Positions 48,192 to 61,361 of a stretch of 64,000 nt of DNA are shown here, piece after piece. Positions within the stretch are counted from its first letter, which is position 1. Every line of letters starts with the position of its first letter. Both the position numbers and the translations under genes were made by a program. This DNA comes from Bretschneidera sinensis (lineage: Eukaryota; Streptophyta; Magnoliopsida; Brassicales; Akaniaceae). Under the pieces are notes generated by a model. It did not search any database, was not told the DNA's origin, and saw only the letters and a program-made list of their open reading frames with translations. The DNA is taken from contig CM043699.1 in assembly GCA_023935145.1 (NCBI GenBank), forward strand, positions 145,995,536 to 146,059,535. Direction: 5' to 3'.

Positions 48192-49509
48192 GTGTAGTAT
48201 TCTAGGGAGAGTCTGGCTGAAGACGTAAAACTTAGCGCTCATGGGAGGCACCCCACAGCTTATCTTTTCTTTTGTTTATTTATTATTTCGCATTTTTTAT
48301 GATTAATGTTTGTTTCCAGTATTTTTTGTTTTCCAGTTTTTATTTTTCAGGGACAAAGCGTACTTCAGTTCAAGTTTGGGGGTATGCTATGAGCCATACC
48401 AGTCCAGATAGTTCTCCATATCTCAGGTCAGCTCTTTCCATATTAGTCACACATTGGGGTCAATGTGTAATTTAAGTTTGGGGGTATGGGAGACACATCA
48501 CACACTTTGTCCTAATTTATTGTCTTTTCGTCATAGAGATAAATGCATGCTCATGTTATCGTGAAATTTTAGATGATCTAAACATTTTCTGTGATGTGAT
48601 GTCATTGGTAAGCTTAACATTTTGAACACATGATCTGGTGATAAATTTTTAAAATTTAGTTACTTACTTTAGGCATTTTGAGAATTCACATGTTTGATCT
48701 AATCTCACACGAGCACATTAGCACAAATTATGTGAGGTATGACACGTGATTTTAATGTGTATTTTTCCTTTTCTTAACTGAAACTGGATGACTTGTTAGA
48801 TGAACTCTTGGGCATAGGAAAATATAAAAAAAATAATAAAAAAAAATTTATTATCAATAAACTTTTCGCTGAGTAACTGGACCTCTTGCCTCAGTAAGCA
48901 GTGAGTGGTCACGTCAAAAGGTGGAATTTTGATTGGTAATATTAAGGTCGGTTTAATTTCGTAGCCTTTTTGACTCGAGTTAGTAAGTCTTTAGGGGTGT
49001 CTTTACACCTAATGCCCTAAAACCACCTGGTTTAGGAGTCATTGACTTAACACTCGCTACATGGGTCAATTAGAAAGCTTAAGGGAACTAAACGTAGCCG
49101 TGCCTTAAAAAATAAAAAATAAAATAAATATATAAAAAAAAGAATAAAATAAAAACTATGCCTTTTTGTTCATTTTTGATGGGAAATTCGGTGAATCTTG
49201 ACACATGGAGACCTTACACATTAGAGTTACTTGGAAGCTTCATTTTTATATGCTAATTCACCTTACACTGATTCAAGCTTGTGATGCCTTATCCTGCCTT
49301 TTGTAAGTAGTTAGATTTTAACATTTCTATTCATTGCGAAGATGGGTTTACCTTTTTAAGCTTGCTTATGAATGAATATCATGGTGATGTGTGCTCCTTA
49401 AATTTTTGGATACCATGAGTGATGACTTTATCTTTATGTTCTTTGTTTTTCATTGAGTCTTTTATTTTGTTTTGCTAAGGGACTAGCAAAATATAAGTTT
49501 GGGGGTATT
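48192..49509 (+). other. Athila 3' non-coding region with three polypurine-like tracts
   Basis: AAGTTTGGGGGTA occurs at 48372-48384, 48474-48486 and 49495-49507. The last directly precedes the right LTR and is the functional-position PPT. No reading frame of interest lies between. Confidence 0.85.
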
Positions 49510-50760
49510 TGATGAGTCTTAAATATTGCATATTTTAGACCCTTAACTTAAATTTGTTATGCTCTTAGTTAGTATTATTTTACTTTATTTTACGTTTTTC
49601 TTGTGTTTAGTGTGTTTTTACAGCTTTGTGGAGAAAATGAAGCATTTCAGGAGATTTGAAGCTTCTGGAGACATTGCGATCGATCGCACGACATATGCGA
49701 TCGAGCGCACCTGCCTACGAACGAGTGCATGGTCAACATCCCACATCGAAATATTTGAAGTTCAGTGCATCTGCGCTCGATCGCAGCAGACATGCGATCG
49801 AGCGCATATGAGATCGTGCGCACAAGACATGCGATCGATCGTACCTGCGATTGATCGCACCACACTGCGATCGAGCGCACACGAGCCAGTATCCCACATC
49901 GTTTCTGAAAGCCACATTACTCTGGGTCTTCTCCTATATAAGCACCATCTGGCTTCATAATCCAGTGTACAATTCCTGAGCCACTTTGGTGTTTACTGGT
50001 GGACGTCCGTCAGCATTCTGGTGGATCCCGAAGGCATTGCTACCACGAGGGGAAGCGCCGCCCGGCAGCGAGTGGAATTTCTCTCATGTAAAGTTGTTTA
50101 TTTATTTCTTTATATTTAGTTGTGTTTAGTTTAAATGTTTAGCACTTGTTATTATAGTTTTATAGTTATGAGTGGCTAGACTCTTCAGCTAAGGTTGAAG
50201 ATGAAGCCCCGCCGTTGTTTGGCGTAGTAGTTCAGATTTGTTTGTACAAATCTGACAATTTTTAGTATAAATGTTCTGTCAATTATTTGAGTTAATCTTA
50301 TAATTGATTGAGTTTAAATTGTCCGTTGGATTTTCTTTGTGTTTCATCTGATGGATACATTGAATGCTTTTCGATTAAATTGGATTCCCTTTGTGATTTG
50401 TTAAGAGCGGATACATCGGGTGCGTTTGGTTTAGTTGGGATATTCTTTGTTTTTTGTCTTATAGTTGGATTCATTGAATGATTTGATAGGCTATATTTTT
50501 AGAACATGTATGCTTAACTTCGGTGGGGTGGATTCAGAAACCTTAGTGCTTTTTTTATTATTAGTTTTAAAATCAACTTAGTTTAGTTTTAATTTGTTTT
50601 CTAAAATATCATTCACAATTCGGAACTAGGTTAAGATAAAGTTAGTTTAGATTAAAAATATATTTTCACAACACAATTTCCTGTGGATTCGACCTCGCAC
50701 TTGCACAACACTATACTGCAAACGACTCGTGCGCTTGCGAGTAATTTAAAACTCACAACA
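49510..50760 (+). repeat. Right LTR of the Athila-like element
   Basis: Same boundaries as the left LTR, 1251 bp, with about 2% difference spread as single-base changes. The palindrome cluster is at 49675-49883. Confidence 0.93.
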
Positions 50761-51904
50761 CTTTCCTTTGGTCTTAGTCTAGATCTGTAAGGAACTTCAA
50801 GTGCTTGAGCTGTCTTGGCATGGCTTGGAGGTTGAGCTGTATCAAGTAATTAGGTAGGAAAGTACAGGGCATGTTTGGTAACAGTTTTCAGTGTTTGAAA
50901 ACTGTTTTTGAAAAGAGTTTTTGAAAACAGTTTTCAGTGTTCGAAAATATGTTTGGATAACAGTATTTGAAAACTGTTTCCAAGACAGTTTTAAGTGAAA
51001 TGTTGTTTGGATAATCAATTTTCGAAAACTGTTTTGAAAATAAAAAACTGTTTGGATTACACTTTCTTGTAATTATTTTCAGCTTTCAGTGTTCAGTTTA
51101 AATTTTAATATCTAAAATTAATTTTATTTCTCATACTTACTAAATACAATTTTTTAAGCACACACCAAATACTTGGAAATAATTAGTAATATTTTATTTT
51201 TAAAATGTTAGAATTTTTTATATATCATCGATCAAACATGACAACACTCTTTCCCTAATCATGTCATGTTTGTTTGTTAAATAAATTCTTAAAAATAAAA
51301 ATAAAATATACAATAAAAGTTTTACAATTTGATAAAATTTGAACAACTAACTCATCAAATATAATATTCACATTTGTTCAATATCTAAAAGATAATATAC
51401 TTTTCTTCTTAAAAATAAGATAGTTGAGGACAACTTTAAGATACAATATTCATTTATCAAATATAACTTTGATAAATTGATAAAATAGAAATGAACAACC
51501 CAAAATTCTTCCTTCAAATAGGTTTGCCTCAATTGCCCAATTTGGTTGCATTTAGAAAAAAATACCTACATAATTCACAATACACAAAAAAATAAAAAAT
51601 AAAAAACAAGAAGGGAAGAAAACAAGGTTGGTTCCAGTGTCATCAGTACCCAAAAAAGAAGGCCAGACTTGGCTGCATGCATCTCTCATCTTCTCAATTT
51701 CCCAAATTGAAAAAGGCCAAATAATAAGTGGGGGTTATGAGGCAAAGGAATAGAAAAAGTAAAAGAGTTCATAAGCAGTAATAACAATCATGTAGAATTC
51801 ACTCATCATTCATATCATTCATCAATGATCTTTTCTGTAAACACATTCACTCATCATTTGGTCAAGGAGCTCAAATGAAATAAAAAAAGGAAGAAAAAAA
51901 GTGG

Positions 51905-54245
51905 TGTTTCCTTCTCCATGAAATAATGCTTTGTAAAGATCCTGTCTAAGTGATACCAAGCTCGTCCGCAAATGTCTGCATTTTGTTTGAGTACAAGACA
52001 ATAAAATCCAGTTAGACCTGAGAAACAACAACGTGACTAAAAATAAATCAATCTATCATTCAGCATCTGCTGCTAGATTGCATCATGTCAGACCAAAATC
52101 CCAAAGAACATAAGCAAGCAAAGAAAAACATAATTTTATTATTTTTCCTTTTTATAGGGCTGCTGATGCATTATTGTTTTCATAACTTCCAAGTTACCAC
52201 TTAAAGAAAAACATGTTTAAACAGAATTATTTTCATTATTCATTTATAATATGTCTTATATGCTTGCGAGATTTTCCCACACAACGATATAAGACATGTC
52301 AAAAGTAGAATCATACTTTCACATATTGAAGCAAGAAGGCAGTATGCAGAATTAGTGAATAACATAAACACAATTTGTTGCACTTGATGTTGCTTATCAA
52401 AAAAAAAAATTGTTGCATTTGGTGTCAGAGCTCCCAATTCTGCATACAATTCCCCAAAGACTGATGAGCAAGCAATCCGAAAATAATCTCAGAATAAAAT
52501 AACACAATCAAGAAAACTTTAAATTGATATGTCAACGAACATGCTATACCTTTGCAGTTTGGGTGTCAACAACTTTGTTCTCAACTAAATCACAGTTGTT
52601 CCCCACTAGAAGCTTGCATACACTGTCATTCGCATATCTATCGATCTCATTCAACCACTGCTTGACATTGTTGAAGCTCTCCATCTCAGTAACATCATAG
52701 ACAATCTGTTGCAATCACAATTCATATTCTAAAGCACTTGAGAATCCCCAATTTATTATTGAAGAAAAAACCCTTAAAAAATAGTGCTTAATTGTCTTTT
52801 GCAAATCAGAATATTTAAGTACTCTATATGGTCCTAAGATTTAAATATTGCAAATAACGGGTTGTAGAGGTTACAAGATAATTTGCAGTGTTTATATATC
52901 CCAGGCTATGGATAAATATCCAGCAATGATCTCGTACACCTCTTACGCAATGCAAGGTGAAAATAGCTACTTATAGGATAAATCTAGCTTTTTGCCTTGA
53001 AGAGATTTAAAAGGCTGGATTAAATCCAGCACCAAACGTTACAATAGACTCAGATCAGATAGATTGGAGGAAAAGAATTCATTGAGGTGACCCAACTAGT
53101 TTGGGTATAAAGCTTACTTAAGATGAGTTCAAGCGAAAAGCATTTTGACTGAAGAATCTTGTGAGCACATATGCCTTATGGATCATGCATATCAGTTAAT
53201 GAATATATTTATTAAATAAAAATCATTGGCTAGCAATCACAAGACACTACACAACTTGTTTCACAAAAGTAAGCATATATAAGTGAGCAACAACTCTCAA
53301 ACCCATGGTTAGCTATAAATAAATAAAATTCAGTTCAAGACTTCACACCTTCAATATAGAATATTGTATTTGAATAAAAGAAGGGAACAACACACACACC
53401 TTTCCTCTGATTTATAACAGCGTCCAACTTGTGCTACTGGCCTTAATATGGGGAGGAAATGAGCTAAACTACGCATGGGCAATCATCTTCATTTCACTAG
53501 AACTACATCAGTTTGTCCCTCCTCTACTAAGTTTACTAGTAGTTTCTTAGAATTACTAAGCAGGTGACCCTTATATATCTCTATCAAATTCCATGCAGCT
53601 CCAAAATTTATAGGCTCCACAATTCGCAATGGAAACAAAATTAATAACTTATCATTTAGACAACAAAAAAAAACCTTAACTGAAACTTGAATATCTATGA
53701 GTATAATCATGAACACCACAATATTGTGAAAAGTAGAGATTTAGGGAAAAAAAAAAGAAGCCTTTACTCATAATTTCCGGCTTGATTCTTCCCATTCAGC
53801 TCAACAATTCTGATTTTTTTGTTGAAATCACTCAATAATATAAGCTCATTTAACAATTAAACATACACAAACCTAAATGTATATGTCTAGTGCACATAAG
53901 TATACAAATACAGAGAGAGAGACTTACGAAATCAACTCCAATGGTACTGATATAGTTGTCGACATAAAAATCATCCTGGGAATTTAAGAGAAATCAATTA
54001 CAAGTTAAAATTAAATCGTACTTACGAAAAGATCAGCCTTAAACAGAGGATTATTCACTGTTCATCATCTTAATTAACATCTAAAGAACTAAAATCAACA
54101 AAAGAAAAGAAAATAAACAAATGACTTATTGCAAAAAAAAAAAAAAAGAGGGGGAAAGCCTTAACAAAGTCAAACTCACGGCAAATCTGAGAAGCAGACA
54201 CGATTTTCCAACGGATGAGTCCCCAATAAGCAAAAGCTTGAACAT
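51905..54245 (-). pseudogene. RABD1: Rab1/RABD small GTPase pseudogene, introns retained
   Basis: Minus-strand exons are 54240-54180 (MFKLLLIGDSSVGKSCLLLR, the P-loop), 53975-53928 (DDFYVDNYISTIGVDF, switch I), 52705-52550 ([20 protein letters not shown] through the guanine-binding region, reading GNNCD where GNKCD is expected) and a broken one from 51975 (FADELGI, then a stop). Splice sites are kept at the first three. The exon with WDTAGQ (switch II) is missing between 53928 and 52705, as are the 3' exons with the prenylated tail. Rab1/RABD proteins act in ER-to-Golgi traffic. This copy cannot hydrolyse GTP. The P-loop segment is also duplicated upstream (54205-54232 and 54278-54306). Confidence 0.85.
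52375..52425 (+). mobile_element. Ultra-short retroposon insertion with 16-bp direct repeats
   Basis: TTGTTGCACTTGATGT (52375-52390) recurs as TTGTTGCATTTGGTGT (52410-52425). The insert is TGCTTATC followed by eleven A. It is inside the Pack-type element. Confidence 0.65.
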
Positions 54246-54775
54246 ATAATTGCTAAAAAAGTACATGATAAAGTATCTTTTCCAACGGATGAGTCCCCAA
54301 AAAGCCATTAAAGGAATGCAGTTTGGCCAATTCGGAGACATAGGTATCTTTTTTCTGGGATTTGAACTGAGGTAAGGCTGTTTGGGAAGTAGGAAAATGA
54401 GAGGAAAATTTCTCTCATCTCTTCTGGGTTTCTTCGAGCTTCTCACCGTCGCGATTTGTTGAAGAGGAAAGGAGAGAGACCCGGTTAGAAAGTGAAAAGA
54501 AAAGAAATAGGGAGAGAGAAAATGAAGGCGTTGCAGAGAGAGGGAGAGCTTTATGAAGGAGAAGGTGAGGTCGCGAGAGAGAAGAGATCTGTGAATTGGG
54601 AAAGTGAGAATGAAAACTGAACACTGAATACAGACCGAAAACGCCATTTTTACAAAACTCTGTTCAAACACTGATTTTGAACACTGCTGGTCAAACAATC
54701 ACGGGAGTGTTTGAATAGAATTTTCAGTGTTTGAACACTGAAAATGGTTTTTGAAAACCCTTCCCAAACAAGCCC

Positions 54776-55477
54776 ATAGTTTCATGGTGCTTTTGGTGTT
54801 TTTATAAAAGAAGTTTCATCTCATTTAATAATTTAGATATGTATAAAGGAAAATATCTTGCTAACGGATGTGTGTAGTACTAAGGATATGAATTTATCAT
54901 TTTATTTAATATTAAATTTTTTAATGAATTTTATTTGATTTAATAATTTAAATATCTATAAAAGAAAATATGTTATAAATGCGTATAATACAAAAATTAT
55001 GAATTTATTATTTTATATTATTTTATTCAATATTAAAAATTTTAGTGAATCACATGCGTGTGTAACTGTACAAAAATAAATTGAGTTTGAATATAAAAAA
55101 AAAAAAAGTTAATCGAATTAAAATCAAATATTTTTACTCCTACCTATTTCATCGGTGACTTGTCTCATTACTCGCAGCCGATCTGGTCTGTCCCTTTCAA
55201 CCTCTACCCATCGGGCTAGTTATCGTCCGTTTAATATCAGACCGGGCCACATATTCTCTGTTGTGCCTACTTTGTACGTTACCATTGTAATCCTCCGTCG
55301 ACTGCACCACAGAGGGAGATCTGATCAGCTGTTAAATCAATATCCACAACAAGAGCTGAGTTGACGAGGCGAGTGAACTCAGTACTGCTGTTAAAATCCC
55401 AACAGAGAAAACTCGTGATAATAATCACTAATTAGGGCTAAAAAGAAAAGAAATAGTAGTTCAGGGGAGAAGCAAAG
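54776..55477 (+). other. Upstream region of the TRS85 gene
   Basis: AT-rich DNA to about 55130, then a more GC-rich stretch that probably holds promoter and 5' leader. GGGCCACA at about 55244 resembles a site II-type element. No coding sequence is seen before the ATG at 55478. Confidence 0.45.
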
Positions 55478-58400
55478 ATGGTGGATCCGGCGAACACGCT
55501 ACTTGGCAGAATACTATTGGAGGAGATCACCCCCGTAGTCATGGTGCTTTGCACACCTCTCGTTGAAGAAGCGTGCCTCAAGAACGGTCTGTCCCTCGTT
55601 GAAATGTTCGGTCCCTTCTGCAATTTCAACAACATCGATGGTGAACCATCTCTCTCTATATATTTATATGTGTATTTATGTCTATATGTATATGTATCTT
55701 AATTAGGGGTTTGAGGGTGAATTGTGAGTTAGATCCTTTTGGTCGTGGTGCAGTGCCTGTACGGACGTCGAGTGATCAATCCTACAGGCTACAGAAATTC
55801 AGATTACGCTTATTTTATGCATCGGATATCCGGCAACCCGATTTAGAGGTACTTCTTAAGATGCTGCATTTGGTAGATGAGAAAGTGTGGAAACAGTAGT
55901 AGAAATTAGGAATCGTGATAATTTTAAAAAATAAAATTGATCTACGGAATGGTTTGTTAAATGTCAGTGGCACATTATCCGCCTAGACCAGGTTGCGTTT
56001 TCAAATGTTAGATTCTGTATTTTAAGCATTCGAGAATACTGAAGTTTCTATCTATAAGAACAAAATATATATACTTGAAGTTGAGCCAAAGATCTTTGAT
56101 GTTATTTTGCATTAGTATTTAACGTTGTATGTGTGAAACAAACAAATTTGATCAAATGGTTTGTTTTTATCACGATGATTGTGGAACTGTTGGATGTTAG
56201 CTCCATTGTGCATTTGCAATTGTGTTAATGTGACAAATCTTTTCTCACTGGTGTTTTCTGTTATTTATGTTTGATAATGTTTGTTGATCAATTAGGTAGC
56301 GCAGGAGCGGTTAAAGCAGGTTATTACCCAGGCTGCGGAGAAAGATCTATCTGATCTGTGTTCAGACCCACCTCAAATTAATGATACACTTGCTAGTAAG
56401 TGTGTGTACGCACCTGTGAACCTCCATGGTAGATTATTGCTGCTAAATTTTGTTACCATTTTGCTCTTTAGTCTGCTGTGACCTTTTTTTTATTTAGTTA
56501 AATTTATTCATAATGTGCTTTATCAAAGATTAATGTTTCATTGTAGTTTTTGTGAATTATATATTGGGAATTTTTGTGCAGGTTTGGAATCTGAACTCTT
56601 ACCGACATGGTTTCAATGTTTTAACAAAGAGCTTGTACGTACCTTGTCTTTTTCAGATCATGAAGCTTTTGACCATCCCGTGGCATGTAAGCTTTTGAAT
56701 TTTTTAGGAAGTTCTCTTTGTTTTTCCCTTTTTCTCCTCTGAAGCTCAACAGTTTTTTTTTAAACATTTTGTTCGTGTCTAATGGTTCTTGAAAATATAT
56801 ATTAGGCTGCCAGCGCCAATTGTTAATGCCAGTACAATTTTTTTTTAAATTACCAAAACCACCTTTGCATTTAATTGACTAAAAAATTATATTTCTTAAA
56901 AATGTTTTCTTCTGTCTCTTGTTTCTTTTTCTCTTCCTCTCGTCTCTCTTTCCATGACAGGTCATTCTACTCTTTATTCTCTCTTTTTTCTTTCTATGGA
57001 AGCCAATGCATGAGACCAGTAATCAAGGTTGTGCTTCATATAACACAACATAAGAAATAATACTATTAAATATGGTATATGGTTGTTTTGATTATATCAA
57101 AGCCAAGCACACCTTAGTAAATGCACCAACAACACCACCTTAGCTAAGAGTAGGCAATTGAGTTAAAAGAAAAGCGAAATGTTAGATGAGGGTGGTGGTT
57201 AGGATCTGGAGATGGAAGACATAGAGTTGCTGACTCTTGCATTCATGGATGTGTTTTCTTGCTCCTTTCTCTCTCTCCCCCAGCCCTCTTCTGGTTAAGA
57301 TGATTATTCAATTAATGACTAAGAAAGCTAATAATAATAGATGCTTCATGCACATTTGGTGTAAGTCGAATTCAAAGGCATGTTTAGGATCTAGGAGTGG
57401 AGTGATCAACCATATTAGAGAGAGGAGGATGAGAGAGGAGATGGAGAAGAATGGATTAAATCATCTATTTTCTTATTCAATTAAAAATAAGGACAGTTTT
57501 GAAAATTCAAAGAAATTTGCTCTTGCATTAACAATTTTGGCTCTGGCAATATCACTAACCTATATATCATATTATTTTAAGTACCATCTTTTTCAATTCG
57601 ATAGTAGACATACATATTTGTTTTCTTTCAGGTCTTTTGGTTGTTTCTTCAAAGGATGAAGAACCTATCAACAGATTTGTTGACCTTTTCAACACCAACA
57701 AATTGCCCTCTTTTCTTAATGATGGTGCAATGGACCCAAAGATTTTGAAGCATTATTTGTTGGTACATGACAATCAAGATGGCACTTCAGACAAGTATTC
57801 TAGTCTTTCTGATCTTGTTTTATTTTAAACTGTTATACGTGATAATCGGTTATATTTTAAGCATTTAATAATCGTGAATGTTGACCATAACTTGATAAAA
57901 CAATATTCAGATAGTTGTATGTATCGTGAGATGGAGATCATGCAAAAGCCTAAGAAGGAGATGGCGGAACCTTAAAAGGGAAGTATGATGCATTGATCAC
58001 CATAAGGAAGCATGGTTTGACAAACAATTCCCATATGGTTATGCTTAGGTTTTACTGGGTCAGGTGGGCTTGGGTGTATTACAGGTTCAAATCTTGCTGT
58101 CCACTGGGGAAAGAATCCTATGTTGCAGAGATCTGATGAATGATTATATTAGAGAAGTAGGGAGAGAAGTCCTCAATGTAGGTTCCTGAAATGGAAAACT
58201 GTTATGAAATTTATTACAGATTGAGCTTTTACAAAGATTGGGAAAGCTAAAGAAGGTAAGAAAAGCAAAGAGTTAGATTGAAAAATAAAAAAATATGTAC
58301 ATTTTGGTGAAGGAAACTGATGCTATGGAATGCAAGTCAATACTTGTTAGGATAAGGGAATGGAGAAGTAGACTTGGAATCATGTTAGTTGTGTTGAAGA

Positions 58401-60725
58401 TGATCGTGGAGTTCTAATGGAGGATGTTTAGATAGAGATGGTGCTCTTACAGAAGAGTAAAAATTATAACATAGAAAGGGAAAGCAGTATGAGGTACTTA
58501 GTACTACGTAATTCTTTGGAGGCTATAGGAATTTCAAAATAAAAGAAGCCTGAAAGTAAGGGAAAGAATCATAAAGGGGCAGTGACCAAGTTCGTAAAAA
58601 TTAATATTTGAATTATTGGATTTACTTATAAAAAAATATATTTGAAGTACTGGAAGGAGACATCATAAGCTTTCTATTCTGATATATTCCCTTCTCCCAT
58701 CCTTGTTTTCTTTCTTATGAGGCAATGCAGTCTGAATAATTGGTAGAATCCTAACATTTCATCAATTTTTTTTCAAGAGTTTGTTGTTTAACTTTTTCTT
58801 TAATCCTATTGGCTTACTTTGATCTAGTAGCTGAATCATTTTTAAAATATTGGATAGCAACAAATTTTATGTCATGTAATCATGGAGTTTTTTTTTATAA
58901 GTAAATTATGGAGTTTCATGATGTATATAATTGAAAATAGAATTCAGTGACTAGCATCTACGGTAATTTGAAGAAAGATAACCTTTAACTCCTTGAACTA
59001 CGGAAGCTGAAATGACATTTTTGGGCTCCAAGCCTCTAACCGTCCGTTATATCCCCTTTGTGTGCTGCTTTATTATTGGACAGTTTAAAAGGCTTTAAAA
59101 GATTGTATATTCTGTCATTATTGAAATGCTAGTAATGTTTTTGTATAATCTATTCTGTGCAATTTCCAATCAAAATGTGCCAAATGAGGGGGGTTGGATA
59201 TCTGGGCATGAAAAAGCTATCAAAATAACAATTCTTCCCTCCACTTTTTTATAGTTGATTCCGCCAAGAAGTTCTTATAGCTTTATCAATTTCTAGTTGC
59301 CTTATTTTGTAGAGTTATGCAGTTTTTAATTTGATCCTGAAATCCAAAATCTTTTATTCTAAAAATGTGATTATAGTCACTTTGAAATAGAGATTGTTTT
59401 TTTTTGATAAGTCACTTTGAATCAGAGCTTATTGGATGGAAGGGTTACATTCGGCCAACTTGACATGTTTTCGGCTCATTTTTTTTCTTCAAATAAAGTA
59501 CTCCAGGGCTTCTTTCAATTTATTAGTTATTTGGTAATGGGGCCTGATAGCTATATTGTGAGATTGGATTCTTGACCTAAGATGCTTGGCCACTATCTTG
59601 TTATCGTGCATGTGATAGGAACCTGGATTTCACTTTGAGTTGAGCTCGAATTAGACCAATATTGTAACCATCCTGAGCCTGTATTTATCGTATTTCTAGC
59701 TGGGCCATCTGAGTGTAATGTGACTGTTGATAAATTTCATTTTATTGTTTGCAGAGCCACTAAAATTTTGTCTGAAATGAGAAGTACGTTTGGCCCTAAT
59801 GATTGTCAATTACTATGCATTAATTCCTCTCGAGATGGGCACATAGAACATCAAAATAACCCTTGGGCTTCTTTTGTAAGTTACTTTTTGGGACTATTCT
59901 CCTTTCCTTGCATGTTCCTAAAAATGATGTTAGGTAATTTGTTCTACTGATTTGAATTATTGGATGAAGTCAGTAAGGTTAAGGCTTTAGTCTCATGTAC
60001 TGTGACAGAAATCTGATGTTGCTTCTGTTCCGCACCTTGGTTGTTCCCTTAATATTGATGACCTTAGTGAGGTATGTTCTTTTTTCCATTTTAGTTAATA
60101 TTGTTTTCGTAATATGAAGGATTTGATGATTTGGAACTTTTTCTCTTTTTGGATATTTTACCAAGATATTTTGTTGTATATAGATAAAAGATCTCATGCA
60201 AGAATTATCATCTAAACACATCATTCCTTACATGGAGCAGAAAATACGTGCACTCAATCAACAGGTATCGTAACAACACATTCTTTTATTAGTTCATATG
60301 TAGGGAGAGTCCTATCCGTTTGATGTCTTATTGCTCTAATTTGTTTTTGTTTGTCCTCAATGCTTCATCATGTCATATTCCATTATTAGGTTTCTGCAAC
60401 AAGGAAAGGGTTTAGAAACCAAATTAAAAACTTATGGTGGAGAAAAGGAAAAGAAGATGCATCAGATTCTCCTGATGGTTCTGTGTATGTCTCATTTTTA
60501 TGTTCATTTACATCCCATAGTGTGCTTCTCAATTGCTTTCTGCATTATCCTAATTTTTTTATTCACTATTGAAGGTATACCTTCAGCTCTATCGAATCTC
60601 AGATTAGAATCTTGGGTGACTATGCCTTTATGTTACGAGATTATGAACTTGCATTGTCGAGCTATCGCCTGATTTCTACAGATTACAAGCTTGATAAAGC
60701 CTGGAAACGCTATGCTGGTGCGCAG
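55478..60725 (+). CDS. TRS85: TRS85/TRAPPC8, TRAPPIII subunit (N-terminal 379 codons)
   Basis: Ten exons join in phase: 55478-55640, 55754-55848, 56296-56395, 56582-56686, 57632-57794, 59755-59875, 60009-60071, 60184-60264, 60390-60484 and 60575-60725. The translation starts MVDPANTLLGRILLEEITPV and includes VRTSSDQSYRLQKFRLRLFY, LVRTLSFSDHEAFDHPVAC, FVDLFNTNKLPSFLNDGAMD and HIIPYMEQKIRALNQQVSA. It ends DYKLDKAWKRYAGAQ. This is the conserved N-terminus of plant TRS85 (Arabidopsis At5g16280-type, about 1,250 residues). TRS85 defines the TRAPPIII complex, which activates Rab1/YPT1-class GTPases in secretion and autophagy. The next exon was not found up to 64000, so intron 10 exceeds 3.2 kb and is filled with LTR sequence. 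All splice sites are GT-AG. The visible part looks intact. Confidence 0.93.
58878..58916 (-). mobile_element. Ultra-short retroposon insertion with 13-bp direct repeats
   Basis: AATCATGGAGTTT (58878-58890) recurs as AATTATGGAGTTT (58904-58916) around TTTTTTATAAGTA, which reversed is TACTTATAAAAAA. It lies in TRS85 intron 5 (57795-59754), which otherwise holds no recognised gene. Confidence 0.6.
59376..59430 (-). mobile_element. Ultra-short retroposon insertion with 20-bp direct repeats
   Basis: GTCACTTTGAAATAGAGATT (59376-59395) and GTCACTTTGAATCAGAGCTT (59411-59430) differ at three bases and flank GTTTTTTTTTGATAA. Reversed, the insert ends TTATC plus an A run. It is in TRS85 intron 5. Confidence 0.65.
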
Positions 60726-61361
60726 GTAGCTTTAGATCTTTTTTCTTGTCATCTTTGCGTCTTCTGGTCGTTTTAAATGTCTCTTTCATCTCGCTCTCAT
60801 ATGTCCCTATGGTTTTGATAGGAAGCATAGATGCATCCCATATATGAAGGTATATTTCACTTGCATGGGGCAATCTAATGACGCCAGGGGAAATGAATCT
60901 TTCTCCCTTGCTTTTGGTTGTTAATTGGAGGGAGAAATTTCTGTTCTTTTGGGTTGGATCTTTCTCTCTTCTATTTTAGCGAATCTAATTGTAAGGCTGT
61001 GTTCTTAGATGGACTGATGAGTAAATCTAATGTAAGTCATAGGCTAGTTCCTTCTGGGATTGGGGTTGGATTTTGGTGACCAAAGCTCTTGGTGGATTTT
61101 GAGTGGTTCATGTGGTTTTCTTGTCCAATTTAGGCTTGCTGAAAGTTGATCAGCCAGCTGTCCGCTGCTTGTGTGTGTGCGCGTGCATGCTGGTCCAGAA
61201 CCTTGTCATAGTGGCTTTAGTGTTATAACATTTTATATAGTCAGGTGTCTATTTGGTTATATTTTTGACCTGTATGTTTGGGACACGCTTCTGTGGTCCA
61301 TGGTGTTCTACAAAATTGTTGTTTTCTTGTTTTGCGTATCTTGCAAAAATTGGTCATCTAA
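60726..61361 (+). other. Start of TRS85 intron 10, no recognised feature
   Basis: It begins with a normal GTAGCT donor. No exon with the expected continuation of TRS85 and no repeat of known type was recognised before the LTR at 61362. Confidence 0.5.

Larger units (their letters stand above)
41286..50765 (+). mobile_element. Complete Athila-like Ty3-gypsy element with 5-bp target duplication
   Basis: CTTTC at 41286-41290 and again at 50761-50765 is a perfect target duplication. Between lie a left LTR (41291-42540), a tRNA-Asp primer site, gag-pol in one frame, a non-coding 3' region with three polypurine-like tracts, and a right LTR (49510-50760). A hand count gives roughly 25-30 differences between the LTRs, about 2%, so the insertion is young next to everything around it. 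The absence of a chromodomain and the MDDFSIFG form of the RT active site fit Athila. No env-like third frame was found. Confidence 0.93.
50867..54775. mobile_element. Pack-type TIR element carrying a Rab GTPase gene fragment
   Basis: The left end GGGCATGTTTGGTAACAG and the inverted right end (reverse complement GGGCTTGTTTGGGAAGGG) agree over about 23 bases with five mismatches. Both subterminal regions are packed with CAGTGTTTGAAAAC-like repeats (50880-51100; 54600-54760), as in hAT-type elements. Between them is a minus-strand Rab1/RABD gene piece with its introns. No transposase is present. An 8-bp duplication is not evident (AAAGTACA against ATAGTTTC), so superfamily and exact ends are tentative. 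Confidence 0.6.

Noticed and set aside
51905..54698. Functional Rab gene, or the 190-codon minus-strand frame with a P-loop
   Set aside because: The switch II exon and C-terminus are absent, the NKxD region is altered, the last exon has a stop, and the long upstream part of the frame is leader-like sequence read through.
57237..57659. 140-codon frame in TRS85 intron 4
   Set aside because: It overlaps the splice acceptor and exon 5 in another frame, with low-complexity ends and no recognisable domain.
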